DNA of 64,000 nt, from contig NZ_JAPNOZ010000004.1 in assembly GCF_029955155.1 (NCBI RefSeq), positions 5,599 through 69,598 of the forward strand, given 5' to 3'. Positions 17,502 to 26,686 of the stretch are shown one piece after another. The translations under genes and the position numbers were made by a program. Under the pieces are notes generated by a model. It was not told where the DNA came from and ran no database searches. It was given only the letters and a program-made list of their open reading frames with translations. The DNA is from Psychrobacillus sp. NEAU-3TGS (GTDB taxonomy: Bacteria; Bacillota; Bacilli; Bacillales_A; Planococcaceae). Each line of letters starts with the position of its first letter. Within the stretch, counting starts at the first letter, position 1.

Positions 17502-19033
17502 GCCTGTTTTTTCTCATCACATAAAATAAGTTTCTTAACATGAATGTCACTACCAACAACTACTGCAAAACCTCTTGAAAAAGTGAGGATATTTCCAATC
17601 GATTCATATTCCCAATCCACCGTTTCTAATTTCAACAGATTCATAATGGTTTCCGATGATTTAGAATGAACTTTCCAAGTCTTTAAGGATTCATCCTGCT
17701 GCATTTCTATAAAAGTTGCACTTTTTACATTCAACGTGTTTTCCATCTCTTTTAATATCCGATCGATAACGATTTGTACTTTGTTTTCATCTTTTGTTTT
17801 TTGAAAAAACGTGTACATATTCGTTTGTAAATTACCTCTAACCGAAAACATATACTTTCTATTTCTGTAATCCATCCGTTCTTTGATGTACAAAAAAAGT
17901 ATGTTGCCGACAAAAAGCATTATAAATATTAAGGAAACTTCTTCTAGAGATGGATTTTCTACTAAAAACATACTAATTATTCCACAAATCAGAGCCGAAA
18001 ATGGAAATGCAAGTACAGTGTAATATTTAAACCGACTCAAAATGTAGTCGATGTCAAACAGCCTTTCTGTTAATTGAAAATAGATGAAGCTAAAAGGAAT
18101 GAATAATAAAAACGTTACGGCTATTTCAGCATTCATAATAGGTTCTGATATTAGTACTGCCGGAATTGCATATAAAAACGTAAATGGAATAAAAGCTAAA
18201 ACAAATAGGAATACAAGTAGGCTAACAGCTTGACTCCCTGGCTTATCTTTATACTGAGAGTAGGTTTTGATAAACAAAGCGATAATAAGAATGAGCAGTA
18301 AACTAAATATCCCCAATTCCAACATCGTTCGAGTATCCTTCCATGATGGAACGAATAAAGTAACTAAGTTTGCCACAAAGATAAATAATGGAAGGCTAAA
18401 TAATTTCCGTAGACTAGATTGACTGATAAAGGTAATTTGAAACCTTTCTAAGAAAATCTTTAAAAATTGGATATAAAAAACAAGACAGCCTACAAGTGTT
18501 ACTCCGTTAACTAATCGTCCCACTATATCCCCTCGACTCGAAGCACCCGCGCTTCCATATGCCAAAGCAATGCATAGTAAAAACTGGATTAAAACAAGCG
18601 CAGATAGTTCTTTCTTTTGTTTTCGATATATATAGAGCGCAACGTATATAGTTAATAATAAATAGACGAGTGGAAAGAATAAATGGGAGAAAAGCTGCTT
18701 AGTTTCAGATACATAAGAAACAGTGAAGGTCTTCTCTTCACCGTTTTTATCTATTAAGGTAAAATTCTCTGCCGCTCTAATTAGCTTTTCTTTTATAACT
18801 TGATCGTTGTGTTCCGGGCAATCACCATCTATATTTAATAGTATATCCCCCGTCTCTATATCTTGGTTATATGCCCAACCGTCCTCATGTAGTTCGTCTA
18901 CTATCCAATTGCTATTTTCGTTTTTAACGCTAAAACCAACTAGTGGTGACTGGATTGTAATATACGAAGCATAAAACATGAAAATAAGGACTGTCACTAT
19001 TGGGATTAATATTTTTTTATCTAAATGTCTCAT
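17498..19033 (-). pseudogene. ComP-like histidine kinase, membrane sensor fragment
   Basis: The 511-residue piece is the sensor half. One membrane helix lies at about residues 8-26, followed by a PDZ-like extracytoplasmic domain (ELHEDGWAYNQDIETGDIL) and a block of about eight further helices to residue 370. A GAF-like cytoplasmic part (MYTFFQKTKDENKVQIVIDR) leads toward the kinase core. B. subtilis ComP has about 769 residues; the three pieces here sum to 770. No comQ or comX gene is found next to it, so the signal is unknown. Confidence 0.8.
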
Positions 19034-19062
19034 AGCTTGTCCTTCTTCCCCCTACTGTATTG

Positions 19063-19584
19063 TCATCCTCCAATAAACAATACACATTGGCTAATACCGA
19101 TAAAAAATGCCACATGTTGAATTGGTGAATCTTCTGCTATTTCTAACTGGATTAAAAATTCTCCTTCTACATCTGCTCTCCACTTTGCAATTTCTTTGCC
19201 ATCACATATAAATCGTGACCAGCCTTCCATTTCCTTCTGGATAAGGATTTCTAAATTACCATTTGTAATGATTAAATCTGGTATCAGTTCCTTCCATTTA
19301 TCGTAAGCTACCATAAATTTTTCTTTTGTTAAGTAGTCGTAAGCTTCAAAATATATGCTGCCTTTTCTCGATACCTTCTTGCATGTAAATACGAGTTGGT
19401 TTTCCAAATCATATACATCATATTGTAAAAAATATCGATAATCCATTAGCCTGTCTATCATTTTTTTGAGTCCATTCGAGTAATGCCTTTGAAATTTGTA
19501 GGCGAGGATACTTTCTTCATTATATACAGGTGTAATTGGTGTTGTTTCAAGGGTTATTGGTTGTGCATATGTATATTTGTACAT
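19063..19584 (-). CDS. Tubby C-terminal-domain-like (LURP-one-related) protein
   Basis: The 173-residue protein has the alternating strand pattern of the LURP-one/tubby-like fold found in many bacilli: MYKYTYAQPITLETTPI at the start, YDVYDLENQLVFTCKK in the middle and a hydrophobic C-terminal helix (HVAFFIGISQCVLFIGG). Its function is unknown; related domains bind membrane lipids, which would be an inference here. It lies 29 bases before the ComP-like gene on the same strand and could be cotranscribed. Confidence 0.6.
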   Translation of the reverse strand: MYKYTYAQPITLETTPITPVYNEESILAYKFQRHYSNGLKKMIDRLMDYRYFLQYDVYDLENQLVFTCKKVSRKGSIYFEAYDYLTKEKFMVAYDKWKELIPDLIITNGNLEILIQKEMEGWSRFICDGKEIAKWRADVEGEFLIQLEIAEDSPIQHVAFFIGISQCVLFIGG

Positions 19585-19778
19585 GTTTTGTTCTCCTTTT
19601 CTTTAACCATAACACAAATAGAACCCCCTTTAGATAGTAAATTCTAAAGGAGGTTTCCTCTTGGATAATTTAATATGTCTTCCAAAACTTTTCAAATGGA
19701 ATGAGCAGGGATCATCTTGTATTTAATTATTAAATGATCAAATAGAAAACTCAAGATTTATAAAAAGAAGGCGGTTTT

Positions 19779-20498
19779 TCATCTGCGCTGATGAGGACAT
19801 GTTTTACAATACTTCTTGCTATCTGTTAAATATGAATAGCAACAAGTACTTCTTCTAACTTCATTTCCTTGCTCCTTGCGGTAATATCTGTTTAATGGAT
19901 TGATATCATAGTCCCCAAATAAATGGCCCGGAGCTTTATTCATGATAAATTGAAAATCTTCCTTTGACCGATTGACTATCTCTATTGGTACTTCTTCCGT
20001 TAAAACTGTTCCATACAGCCAGTATATGTAAACCGCTATATTTTCCCATAGAATTAGTTTTGATACTTTCGTTGTTTGTGAAAGAAGATTGAGTAAAGGA
20101 GATATATGCTCCTTAAATAGAGCTTCTATACAATACGATCGCCACTCATCCCTATCACCATGTAATGTTGCCGACTCCAAATGATGAAAGTGGAAATTTG
20201 GCAACCAAAGTTTATCATGATCATCTGTTTCTAACGAAATATTTTTATAAGACACGTTTAGCTTTTCATTCCATGCTGTCATTGCATACAAATATATAAC
20301 CGATAAGAATGAATAGCGTTTCACAAATAAAGATGCCGCAACTTTAGTGTTAGAAGCACCAATATGAGTACAAAGAATGTCTAAATAATTACTTATAGAT
20401 TGTTCCTCTAGAATTTCACTAATTTCTACAGAAAGGGAAGAATGTATTCTTTCAGTTGTAAGACGCAACTTTCGGAGCTTATCTAATTTAGAATCCAA
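19779..20498 (-). CDS. FhuF-like (2Fe-2S) siderophore-iron reductase
   Basis: The C-terminus carries the FhuF cysteine signature C-C-x10-C-x2-C (CCYSYLTDSKKYCKTC, about residues 219-234), which binds a [2Fe-2S] cluster. Length (239 residues) fits FhuF proteins, which reduce ferric siderophores in the cytoplasm to release iron. The gene begins at the base after the ATPase gene ends, so it is the last gene of the Fur-type uptake operon. The N-terminal two thirds show only weak conservation, as is normal for this family. Confidence 0.85.
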   Translation of the reverse strand: MDSKLDKLRKLRLTTERIHSSLSVEISEILEEQSISNYLDILCTHIGASNTKVAASLFVKRYSFLSVIYLYAMTAWNEKLNVSYKNISLETDDHDKLWLPNFHFHHLESATLHGDRDEWRSYCIEALFKEHISPLLNLLSQTTKVSKLILWENIAVYIYWLYGTVLTEEVPIEIVNRSKEDFQFIMNKAPGHLFGDYDINPLNRYYRKEQGNEVRRSTCCYSYLTDSKKYCKTCPHQRR

Positions 20499-21311
20499 TT
20501 ACAACACTACTTCCTTTAAAATACATCTACCTTTTCCAAAAGGAATACATAAAGGAGTTCCAAATAGGGGGTCCATTGTAATCTGACAGTCCATACCAAA
20601 TACATCCTTCACTAAAGGACAACTTACAATATGCTCTGGTTTCCCTTGTGCGTATATTTTGCGATCTTTTATCGCAACTATATTATCCGCATAGCGGCAT
20701 GCTAAGTTTAAATCATGCAACACCATTACAATAGTCCTTTGCTCTTTTTCATTTAATTCGTATAGCAAATCCAGTATTTCGATTTGGTGTGTCATATCCA
20801 AATAAGTTGTAGGCTCATCCAAAAGAATAACATCTGTATCTTGCGCTAAAGTCATCGCAATCCAAGCCCTCTGACGTTGTCCTCCAGATAGCGAATCTAC
20901 CGGACGATCCTTTAAATCTTCAATCGCAGTAGCTTTCAAAGCCTTTGTTACTTCTTCCTCGTCTTTCTCGGTCCATTGCTTTAACCACGTTTGATAAGGG
21001 TATCTCCCCTGCTTTACTAGTTGGAGAACGGTAAGCCCCTCTGGAGCAACAGGAGATTGTGGAAGAATAGACATTTGTTTTGCAACATCCTTTGTAGACA
21101 TTTTGGCAATTGCATTTCCTTCTAACAAAACCGCTCCATTTTTTGGTTTTAATAATCGAGCAATAGAACGAAGAAGTGTCGACTTTCCGCAACCATTTCC
21201 ACCAATAAAAACAGTAATTTCACCTTTAGGAATTTGAAGATCTAATTCATTTATAATAATGCTATCCCCATACGAAAGGGTTAAGTTTTTTGTCTCAATC
21301 GCTGTCTTCAT
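20499..21311 (-). CDS. Ferric-siderophore ABC transporter ATPase (FecE/FhuC type)
   Basis: The ATPase has Walker A GGNGCGKST (about residues 35-43), signature LSGGQRQRAW (about 139-148), Walker B VILLDEPTTYLD (about 157-168) and switch His in VMVLHDLNLA. It powers the two FecCD-type permeases encoded upstream in the operon. I chose the ATG at 21311 (270 residues) with AAAGGAG eight bases upstream; a GTG at 21320 overlaps that site. Confidence 0.92.
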   Translation of the reverse strand: MKTAIETKNLTLSYGDSIIINELDLQIPKGEITVFIGGNGCGKSTLLRSIARLLKPKNGAVLLEGNAIAKMSTKDVAKQMSILPQSPVAPEGLTVLQLVKQGRYPYQTWLKQWTEKDEEEVTKALKATAIEDLKDRPVDSLSGGQRQRAWIAMTLAQDTDVILLDEPTTYLDMTHQIEILDLLYELNEKEQRTIVMVLHDLNLACRYADNIVAIKDRKIYAQGKPEHIVSCPLVKDVFGMDCQITMDPLFGTPLCIPFGKGRCILKEVVL

Positions 21312-21351
21312 TTCAGTCACTCCTTTTTTCCAAAATTTCTATATGAATCAT

Positions 21352-22407
21352 CTATGCGTTACGCGTTTTAAACAGTAAATAAATAAAATACGGTGCTCCT
21401 ATTCCCGCAGTAAACACGCCCGCTGGGATTTCTAAAGGAGAAAACATTGTTCTACCGATTAGATCCGCTAGCATAACTAATATAGCACCAATGAAAGCAG
21501 ACACGGGTAATAATGCTCCAAACGAAGAACCAACTAATCTTCTTGCCATATGAGGAGCCATTAAACCGACAAATCCAATACCGCCTGCAAATGCAACAGA
21601 TCCTCCGACAAGTGCCGTACTAATCAATAACAATAAAAAACGGTGACGCTGAATATGCCCCCCGACACCAGTCGCAATATCTTCTCCAAGTTCTAAAATA
21701 TTTATATTCTTTACCATAAAAAAGGCGATTACAATAAAAATTATAGTCCATGGCACTAATATTGCTACATTGCTCCAGCTTGATCCATATACAGTGCCTG
21801 TAATCCAAATGTTAGCCTGACTCGCTCTATATATAGGACCCATGATCATCATTAAAGTCGTTAAAGCTTGCATAAGAGCAGAAATACCGATACCTATTAA
21901 AACAATCCTTATAGGTGATACTCCATTTTTCCATGCTAGGAAATAAACGAGCATGGCAATAATGGTTGCCCCAGCAAATGCAGCTAAAGGCATCCATTTT
22001 ATGCTCACTGTCAAAGCATTGTTCTGGTCACTAAAAAATGCTAAAAAACTTACTACTGCAACGGAAGCTCCACCTGTAAGCCCTAGAACATCGGGTGACG
22101 CTAAGGGGTTACGAATGATTCCTTGGAGTATCCCTCCCGCAACCGCTAGAGCCATCCCTACTATTAGTGCAACGATAATCCTTGGTAAACGAAACGACTG
22201 AACGACAAGTGTCTCCATTTCTGTTCCTCCACCAAAAAACACTTTTAGAACAGCTAGTGGGCTTAATTTCATATCACCCATTCCTGTACTTAAAACGAAA
22301 ATAGCTCCTGCTACTATCATCAAAACTATTAAGACAATCGTTGCTTTTTTATCTAAGAGAAAGGATACTCTTCCTTTCATCGGTCTAAAATTTTTATATT
22401 GACTCAT
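21352..22407 (-). CDS. FecCD-family iron-siderophore permease
   Basis: The 351-residue integral membrane protein follows the BtuC/FecD pattern: the block [20 protein letters not shown] and [19 protein letters not shown] near residues 70-110, and the conserved end [19 protein letters not shown] about residue 275. About nine or ten helices are visible. It would form a heterodimer with the upstream permease. Its start overlaps the last codons of that gene by four bases (ATGA-type). Confidence 0.92.
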   Translation of the reverse strand: MSQYKNFRPMKGRVSFLLDKKATIVLIVLMIVAGAIFVLSTGMGDMKLSPLAVLKVFFGGGTEMETLVVQSFRLPRIIVALIVGMALAVAGGILQGIIRNPLASPDVLGLTGGASVAVVSFLAFFSDQNNALTVSIKWMPLAAFAGATIIAMLVYFLAWKNGVSPIRIVLIGIGISALMQALTTLMMIMGPIYRASQANIWITGTVYGSSWSNVAILVPWTIIFIVIAFFMVKNINILELGEDIATGVGGHIQRHRFLLLLISTALVGGSVAFAGGIGFVGLMAPHMARRLVGSSFGALLPVSAFIGAILVMLADLIGRTMFSPLEIPAGVFTAGIGAPYFIYLLFKTRNA

Positions 22408-23409
22408 CGTGCATTAAACCCCCTTCTTGCAATGTAGATAAAGAATGGAGTTCCGATAATAGCAGTCATTACACCAACAGGAACTTCCTGTGGCATGATA
22501 ATATATCTTGCCATTATATCTGCTACAAGCAAAAGAATGGCTCCTAAAATACCAGCAAAAGGGATGAGCCAACGGTGATCTATTCCAACGATAGATCTTG
22601 TTACGTGTGGAATAACAATGCCAATAAAACCGATTGGACCTGCAATCGCTACAGATCCTCCTGCTAGCAGGACGACAATGATAGCAACCATTATTTTTAA
22701 AAAATCCTGTATTTAAACCTAAACCTTTTGCAACATCTTCTCCCATAGAAAAAACGTTCATCTTGGAAGAGATGATAAGCGATCCTAACCAACCAATTAT
22801 CAAATAGGGTAAGACATTAGTTAAAATCTCCATTTTCCTTCCTTCTACAGACCCCGCTAGCCAAAACAAAACTTGCTCGAAGGCAGCCTCATTAATAACT
22901 AGAAAGCCTTGGGTAAAAGAAGCAAACATAGCCGAAATTGCTGCACCAGCTAATGTTAATTTCATTGGTGTTAACCCTTCTCTACCCGTAGAACCGATTG
23001 TATATACAGCGATCACAGCGACAGTTGCCCCTAAAAAGGAAATCCACGTAAATGCTTGAAGATTCCCTACAGAGAATAATGTGACAGCTAAGACTACTGC
23101 GAACCCTGCTCCTGCATTTACACCAAAAATTCCAGGTGATGCAAGTGGGTTTTTAGTTAAAGTTTGCATAAGAACTCCAGAAATAGCTAAACTGCCTCCA
23201 ACGGCTGCCGCAATTAATGCCCTTGGCAATCTTACAGTTTCTATTATTATATGTTCGTTTGAACCGTTATTATTTTGAAAAGCGTCCAAGACCATTCTCC
23301 AAGTTGTATCCGTATATCCGTAAACAATACTTGCACACATTAATAGTAGTAATAAAAAAATGGCAATGAAAAGTACAATTAACCTTTGTCCATTATTTTT
23401 TAACAACAT
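22404..23409 (-). pseudogene. FecCD-family iron-siderophore permease, frameshifted
   Basis: The N-terminal two thirds (23409 to about 22705) read well as a FecC-type permease: ETVRLPRALIAAAVGGSLAI and LTKNPLASPGIFGVNAGAGF. After GLGLNTGFF the frame turns into nonsense, while the other frame continues from [20 protein letters not shown] to the end. Removing one base from the run of six A on the plus strand (22699-22704) restores [14 protein letters not shown]. Either a real inactivating mutation or an assembly error is possible. It is the first gene of the operon; loss would leave the transporter with one permease. Confidence 0.85.
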
Positions 23410-23457
23410 TACAAAAACCCTTCCAACAACTTATTAGTAAAGAATTTTACACACTTT

Positions 23458-23486
23458 AGTCTATTCGATGTTAAATACACTGTCAA
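23458..23486 (-). promoter_or_regulatory. Promoter of the iron-uptake operon
   Basis: On the minus strand TTGACA (23486-23481) and TAGACT (23463-23458) are separated by 17 bases, about 50 bases before the permease start. Confidence 0.7.
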
Positions 23487-23492
23487 TGAGTC

Positions 23493-23507
23493 TGAAAATC
23501 ATTTTCA
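23493..23507. promoter_or_regulatory. Fur box, permease side
   Basis: TGAAAATCATTTTCA is a perfect 7-1-7 inverted repeat, one base per arm away from the Bacillus Fur consensus TGATAATCATTATCA. Confidence 0.8.
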
Positions 23508-23515
23508 ATTATATA

Positions 23516-23544
23516 TTGACATGTTCATAGGATGGTTTTATTAT
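23516..23544 (+). promoter_or_regulatory. Promoter of the siderophore-binding protein gene
   Basis: TTGACA (23516-23521) and TATTAT (23539-23544) with a 17-base spacer. The Fur box at 23557 starts just after the expected transcription start. Confidence 0.72.
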
Positions 23545-23556
23545 AAAAATTGTAAT

Positions 23557-23575
23557 GAAAATGATTATCATTGGC
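23557..23575. promoter_or_regulatory. Fur box, binding-protein side
   Basis: GAAAATGATTATCATTGGC closely matches the 19-bp Fur consensus GATAATGATTATCATTATC. It predicts iron repression of the lipoprotein gene. Confidence 0.85.
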
Positions 23576-23599
23576 AATATACATAGGGGGAACCATAAG

Positions 23600-24592
23600 A
23601 TGAAATCTTTTAAATTCATATTCACCCTTATTTCCATCATGAGCATCTTGTTATTAGCTGCATGTGGAAATACGGACGAAAAGGCAGACAAAGAACAAGA
23701 TACAGGAAATAAAACAGAAGGCTCGAGCTATACAATTGAACACGCAATGGGATCAACTACTATCGATAAAACACCTGAAAGGGTAGTAATCCTTTCAAAC
23801 GAGGGAACGGAAGCACTTCTTGCATTAGGAGTAACACCTGTAGGTGCTGTTCAATCGTGGCTAGGTGATCCTTGGTATGACCATATTTCAGATAAAATGA
23901 AAGATGTAGAAGTGGTAGGCACGGAATCAGAAGTAAATTTAGAAAAAATTGCAGCACTAAAACCAGATTTAATCATTGGTACAAAAATACGCCAAGAAGC
24001 TATCTATGATCAATTAAACGCTATTGCTCCAACCGTTTTTTCTGAGACATTAAGAGGCGACTGGGAAGATAACTTCACATTATACGCAAAAGCTCTGAAC
24101 CTAGAAGAACAAGGAAATGAAGTATTAAGTCAATTTGATGCACACGTAGAAAAAGTAAAACAAAGCCTGGGCGATAAAGTCAATCAAGAAATATCGGTTG
24201 TTCGTTTCATGGCAGGAAAATCACGTATTTACTATACGGATTCCTTCTCGGGGGTTATTTTCGATAAATTAGGCTTTCAACGTACTGCACCACAAGCTGA
24301 GCTATTCGAAGCAGATACCAAACTAGGCAACCTTGCAATCGAAGTTGGAAAAGAAGTAATTCCTAAAATGGACGGAGATGTTCTATTCTACTTCACATAT
24401 GCACCACAAGGTGACCAAGCTGCTCTGGACACAGCAAAAGAATGGACAAATGATCCTCTTTGGAAAAATCTAAGTGCTGTAAAGAGCGGAAACGTTCACG
24501 AAGTTAGTGATGCTGTATGGAATACAGCAGGTGGAGTTTTAGCTGCTAATTTAATGTTAGATGAAATTGAAGCTATTTTTGAAAGTAAATAA
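23600..24592 (+). CDS. Iron-siderophore ABC transporter substrate-binding lipoprotein
   Basis: The 330-residue lipoprotein has a signal peptide ending in the lipobox LLAAC with lipidated Cys at 22, followed by an acidic linker. Two lobes of the FepB/FecB fold follow: ERVVILSNEGTEALLALGV (about 60-78) and KPDLIIGTKIRQEAI are typical. It would bind a ferric siderophore or ferric citrate outside the membrane and deliver it to the permeases encoded divergently. The ATG at 23600 has AGGGGG nine bases upstream; an upstream in-frame ATG would lie in the Fur box. The ligand is not determined. Confidence 0.92.
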   Translation: MKSFKFIFTLISIMSILLLAACGNTDEKADKEQDTGNKTEGSSYTIEHAMGSTTIDKTPERVVILSNEGTEALLALGVTPVGAVQSWLGDPWYDHISDKMKDVEVVGTESEVNLEKIAALKPDLIIGTKIRQEAIYDQLNAIAPTVFSETLRGDWEDNFTLYAKALNLEEQGNEVLSQFDAHVEKVKQSLGDKVNQEISVVRFMAGKSRIYYTDSFSGVIFDKLGFQRTAPQAELFEADTKLGNLAIEVGKEVIPKMDGDVLFYFTYAPQGDQAALDTAKEWTNDPLWKNLSAVKSGNVHEVSDAVWNTAGGVLAANLMLDEIEAIFESK

Positions 24593-24600
24593 TTTCTCAT

Positions 24601-24644
24601 AAAAGGCATCCTTTCCTCAATATTTTGAGGAAAGGATGCCTTTT
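24601..24644 (+). terminator. Terminator after the binding-protein gene
   Basis: Long perfect stem (AAAAGGCATCCTTTCCTCAA and its complement) with a short loop; it can also serve the minus strand. Confidence 0.88.
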
Positions 24645-24671
24645 GCAATTAATGTATAGAGGAGACAAAAA

Positions 24672-24812
24672 CTATCTTCCGCAACACCCTCCACGCTTAG
24701 TGTTTTTAATTACTTTTTTTCCATCTGTTGTAGTGTTTACTATAGTAGGGCTTTGGGTTGCGTTCGTAGAGGATTTCTTTATATATTGAATACTCGCCTT
24801 ATTTTTTTTCAA
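24672..24812 (-). CDS. Small hypothetical basic protein ending in GGCCGR
   Basis: Not recognised. The TTG at 24812 has GGAGGTG six bases upstream and gives 46 residues, rich in Lys, Thr and Asn, with the end KNTKRGGCCGR. The adjacent double Cys and the neighbourhood suggest a spore-coat type peptide, but this is only an inference. It is downstream of the JAMM peptidase gene on the same strand. Confidence 0.5.
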   Translation of the reverse strand: MKKNKASIQYIKKSSTNATQSPTIVNTTTDGKKVIKNTKRGGCCGR

Positions 24813-24875
24813 TTTATTCACCTCCATCGCTATGGTGTAGTATATTAAAACTAGCAAATAAAGGTAGGGCAAATA

Positions 24876-25286
24876 TTATGTCTCTATTAAAAAAAGGCAT
24901 TCATAATATGTCGGGGATAAAATGTGGTAGCACTTTGCTTCCGGAGGTTCTGACTTAAATGAAACAATCAGCATTTTAACGTCAGGATCAGGATGGTTTA
25001 TAATATCATGACTAGAAGGTATCGGTGAAGTAGTTGGATGTGAATGATAAATAGCTATTACATTTTCTTTCCGTTCTGCAATTTGCGCAAGCGTTTTTGA
25101 CACTGCCGTTTCTGAGACAAAAAAATGTCTATCCGATTTTAGTTCATTTTCTAATACCCAAAATGAATTCACTTTTCCATTGTTACCAGCAAGTAGACCA
25201 CATGATTCATATGGAAGATGATCACGTGCATGGTCTATCACTTCTTTTAATAGAAATTCTGAAATGCGTACTTGGTTCATTTCCAC
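24876..25286 (-). CDS. JAMM/Mov34 (M67) family metallopeptidase
   Basis: The 136-residue protein is a minimal JAMM domain. The zinc site is HSHPTTSPIPSSHD (about residues 80-93), that is H-x-H followed by S-x2-D, with the upstream Glu in YESCGLLAG (about 26-34). Bacterial JAMM proteins cut isopeptide or C-terminal bonds, often near sulfur-carrier proteins; no such carrier is encoded nearby. The GTG start has AAAGG five bases before it, directly after the stop of the preceding gene, so the two are cotranscribed. Confidence 0.85.
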   Translation of the reverse strand: MEMNQVRISEFLLKEVIDHARDHLPYESCGLLAGNNGKVNSFWVLENELKSDRHFFVSETAVSKTLAQIAERKENVIAIYHSHPTTSPIPSSHDIINHPDPDVKMLIVSFKSEPPEAKCYHILSPTYYECLFLIET

Positions 25287-25287
25287 T

Positions 25288-26379
25288 TTAACCTTTCTTC
25301 TGGAAAAAGTTTAAAAATGCAAAAACATCTCTATTTTTTGTTTTGCTTTCTGGCTGTTCTTTTACTGTGGATTCTTCTACTAATTCATTTGTCGGCTCAA
25401 TTGTATTCTCTAATATCGTCTCTGCTTCATCCTCTACTATTAGTTCAGCCTTATCTTCTGTCACCATATCAACTGTATCCTCTACTACTATTTCACCTGT
25501 ATCTTCTTCCTCTAGCTCGGTTTCATCTTCTACTATTATATTAACTTTATCTTCCGCTTCCGTTTCAGCTGTAACTTCTACTACCTGCTCAATTTTCTCT
25601 TCAACTATTAGTTCAGATTTATTTTCTAGCTCTTCAATCACTGCTTCGTTTTGTACTATATCAAATGATTTCATTTCAGTTGTATTTTCTTCCGACTGAG
25701 TATCGTACGTTGTGAAGGAAATAGAAGGACTTATATTTCCTTTTAGTGGTATCGCTTGTTTCAATACGACTCTATTTAATGTGTTCGTTGGTTTTGTATG
25801 AAAACTTCTAGACTGACCGTGACTTTTCTTGGAAGAATTACCGCCTATAGATGGGAAACTTCTTCTTCCGATAGACTTGCTAACCATACTTGTGTTTACT
25901 ATAGGTTCGGGATCGGCCGAAATTTCTTGGACATCGCTTGCATTATGGAAAAAGTTTCTTAGTTGTTTGTAAGAAAGTGGAAGAGTCGGTGTTGGAATCG
26001 GAGAAGCTATTGTTTCTGTATGATTGATTGTCGTTTCAGCCTCATTCACATCGTTTTCATTGGTTATATTTATTGAATCATGTAAATCAACTAGGGTATT
26101 AATACTTTCAATAAGGTCGTTCACTTCCTCTGATTTTAATAAATCCATAATTACGGAAATATCCTGGCTCAACACCTCTACAGTTTGATTTATAGATTCT
26201 ATCTGAACTGAAATGTTTTTCACTCGTTCGCCATATTCTTCTTTTTTAATGTTTTCTGTTTCATCTTTTACTTCCACTGGATTTCCAGCCTTTAAGGAAT
26301 TTAAAGTGTCTCTATAAATAGCAATTTTCTGTTTCAGGTCTTCGATGTCTTGAGTGGAGTATAGCTTAGAATCTTCCAT
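25288..26379 (-). CDS. Hypothetical protein with coiled-coil and acidic repeats
   Basis: Not recognised. The 363-residue protein has three parts. Residues 1-120 are helical with coiled-coil character (VKNISVQIESINQTVEVLSQ). Residues 130-240 are Ser/Pro-rich and basic (SIGRRSFPSIGGNSSKKSHG). Residues 265-345 are a very acidic series of repeats of the type IVEDxxELxxEDTxEI. It ends VFAFLNFFQKKG. There is no signal peptide. The ATG at 26379 has AAAGGGGTG upstream. The composition and the divergent coat-like gene suggest a spore coat or cortex-associated protein (inference). Confidence 0.65.
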   Translation of the reverse strand: MEDSKLYSTQDIEDLKQKIAIYRDTLNSLKAGNPVEVKDETENIKKEEYGERVKNISVQIESINQTVEVLSQDISVIMDLLKSEEVNDLIESINTLVDLHDSINITNENDVNEAETTINHTETIASPIPTPTLPLSYKQLRNFFHNASDVQEISADPEPIVNTSMVSKSIGRRSFPSIGGNSSKKSHGQSRSFHTKPTNTLNRVVLKQAIPLKGNISPSISFTTYDTQSEENTTEMKSFDIVQNEAVIEELENKSELIVEEKIEQVVEVTAETEAEDKVNIIVEDETELEEEDTGEIVVEDTVDMVTEDKAELIVEDEAETILENTIEPTNELVEESTVKEQPESKTKNRDVFAFLNFFQKKG

Positions 26380-26686
26380 TACTTTCACCCCTTTGCGGTA
26401 TATGACTATACTATTAATGACGTTTGCTTTGCGTGACAAATTTTAACGGCTAGGCTTAAGCAATTCGCTCTGTCAAATCTGCCCTAATACTTCCCTGAAA
26501 CTTTGCTTCCATAGTAAGAAGTGTATAGAAGTAAATCACCAAGATTCAGATGTAAATACATTTACCAAATAATCATTTAAACAGTCAATTTTATTAATGC
26601 TCTAATAAGCACTTTACCTATACGCTTGAGCACTAACTCCATATGATACTTGTGTAAGCAAAAAAATAATGGAGGTTTTCGCAAAT

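Noticed and set aside
25343-25699. Ser/Thr-rich 118-codon frame on the plus strand
   Set aside because: It is the antisense shadow of the acidic repeats (GAA/GAT codons read as TTC/ATC and Ser codons); no ribosome site.
26640-26648. CATATGATA as a SigK -10 box before the coat-like gene
   Set aside because: The -10 fits CATANNNTA, but no matching -35 at the right spacing is visible, so I mention it only as weak support.
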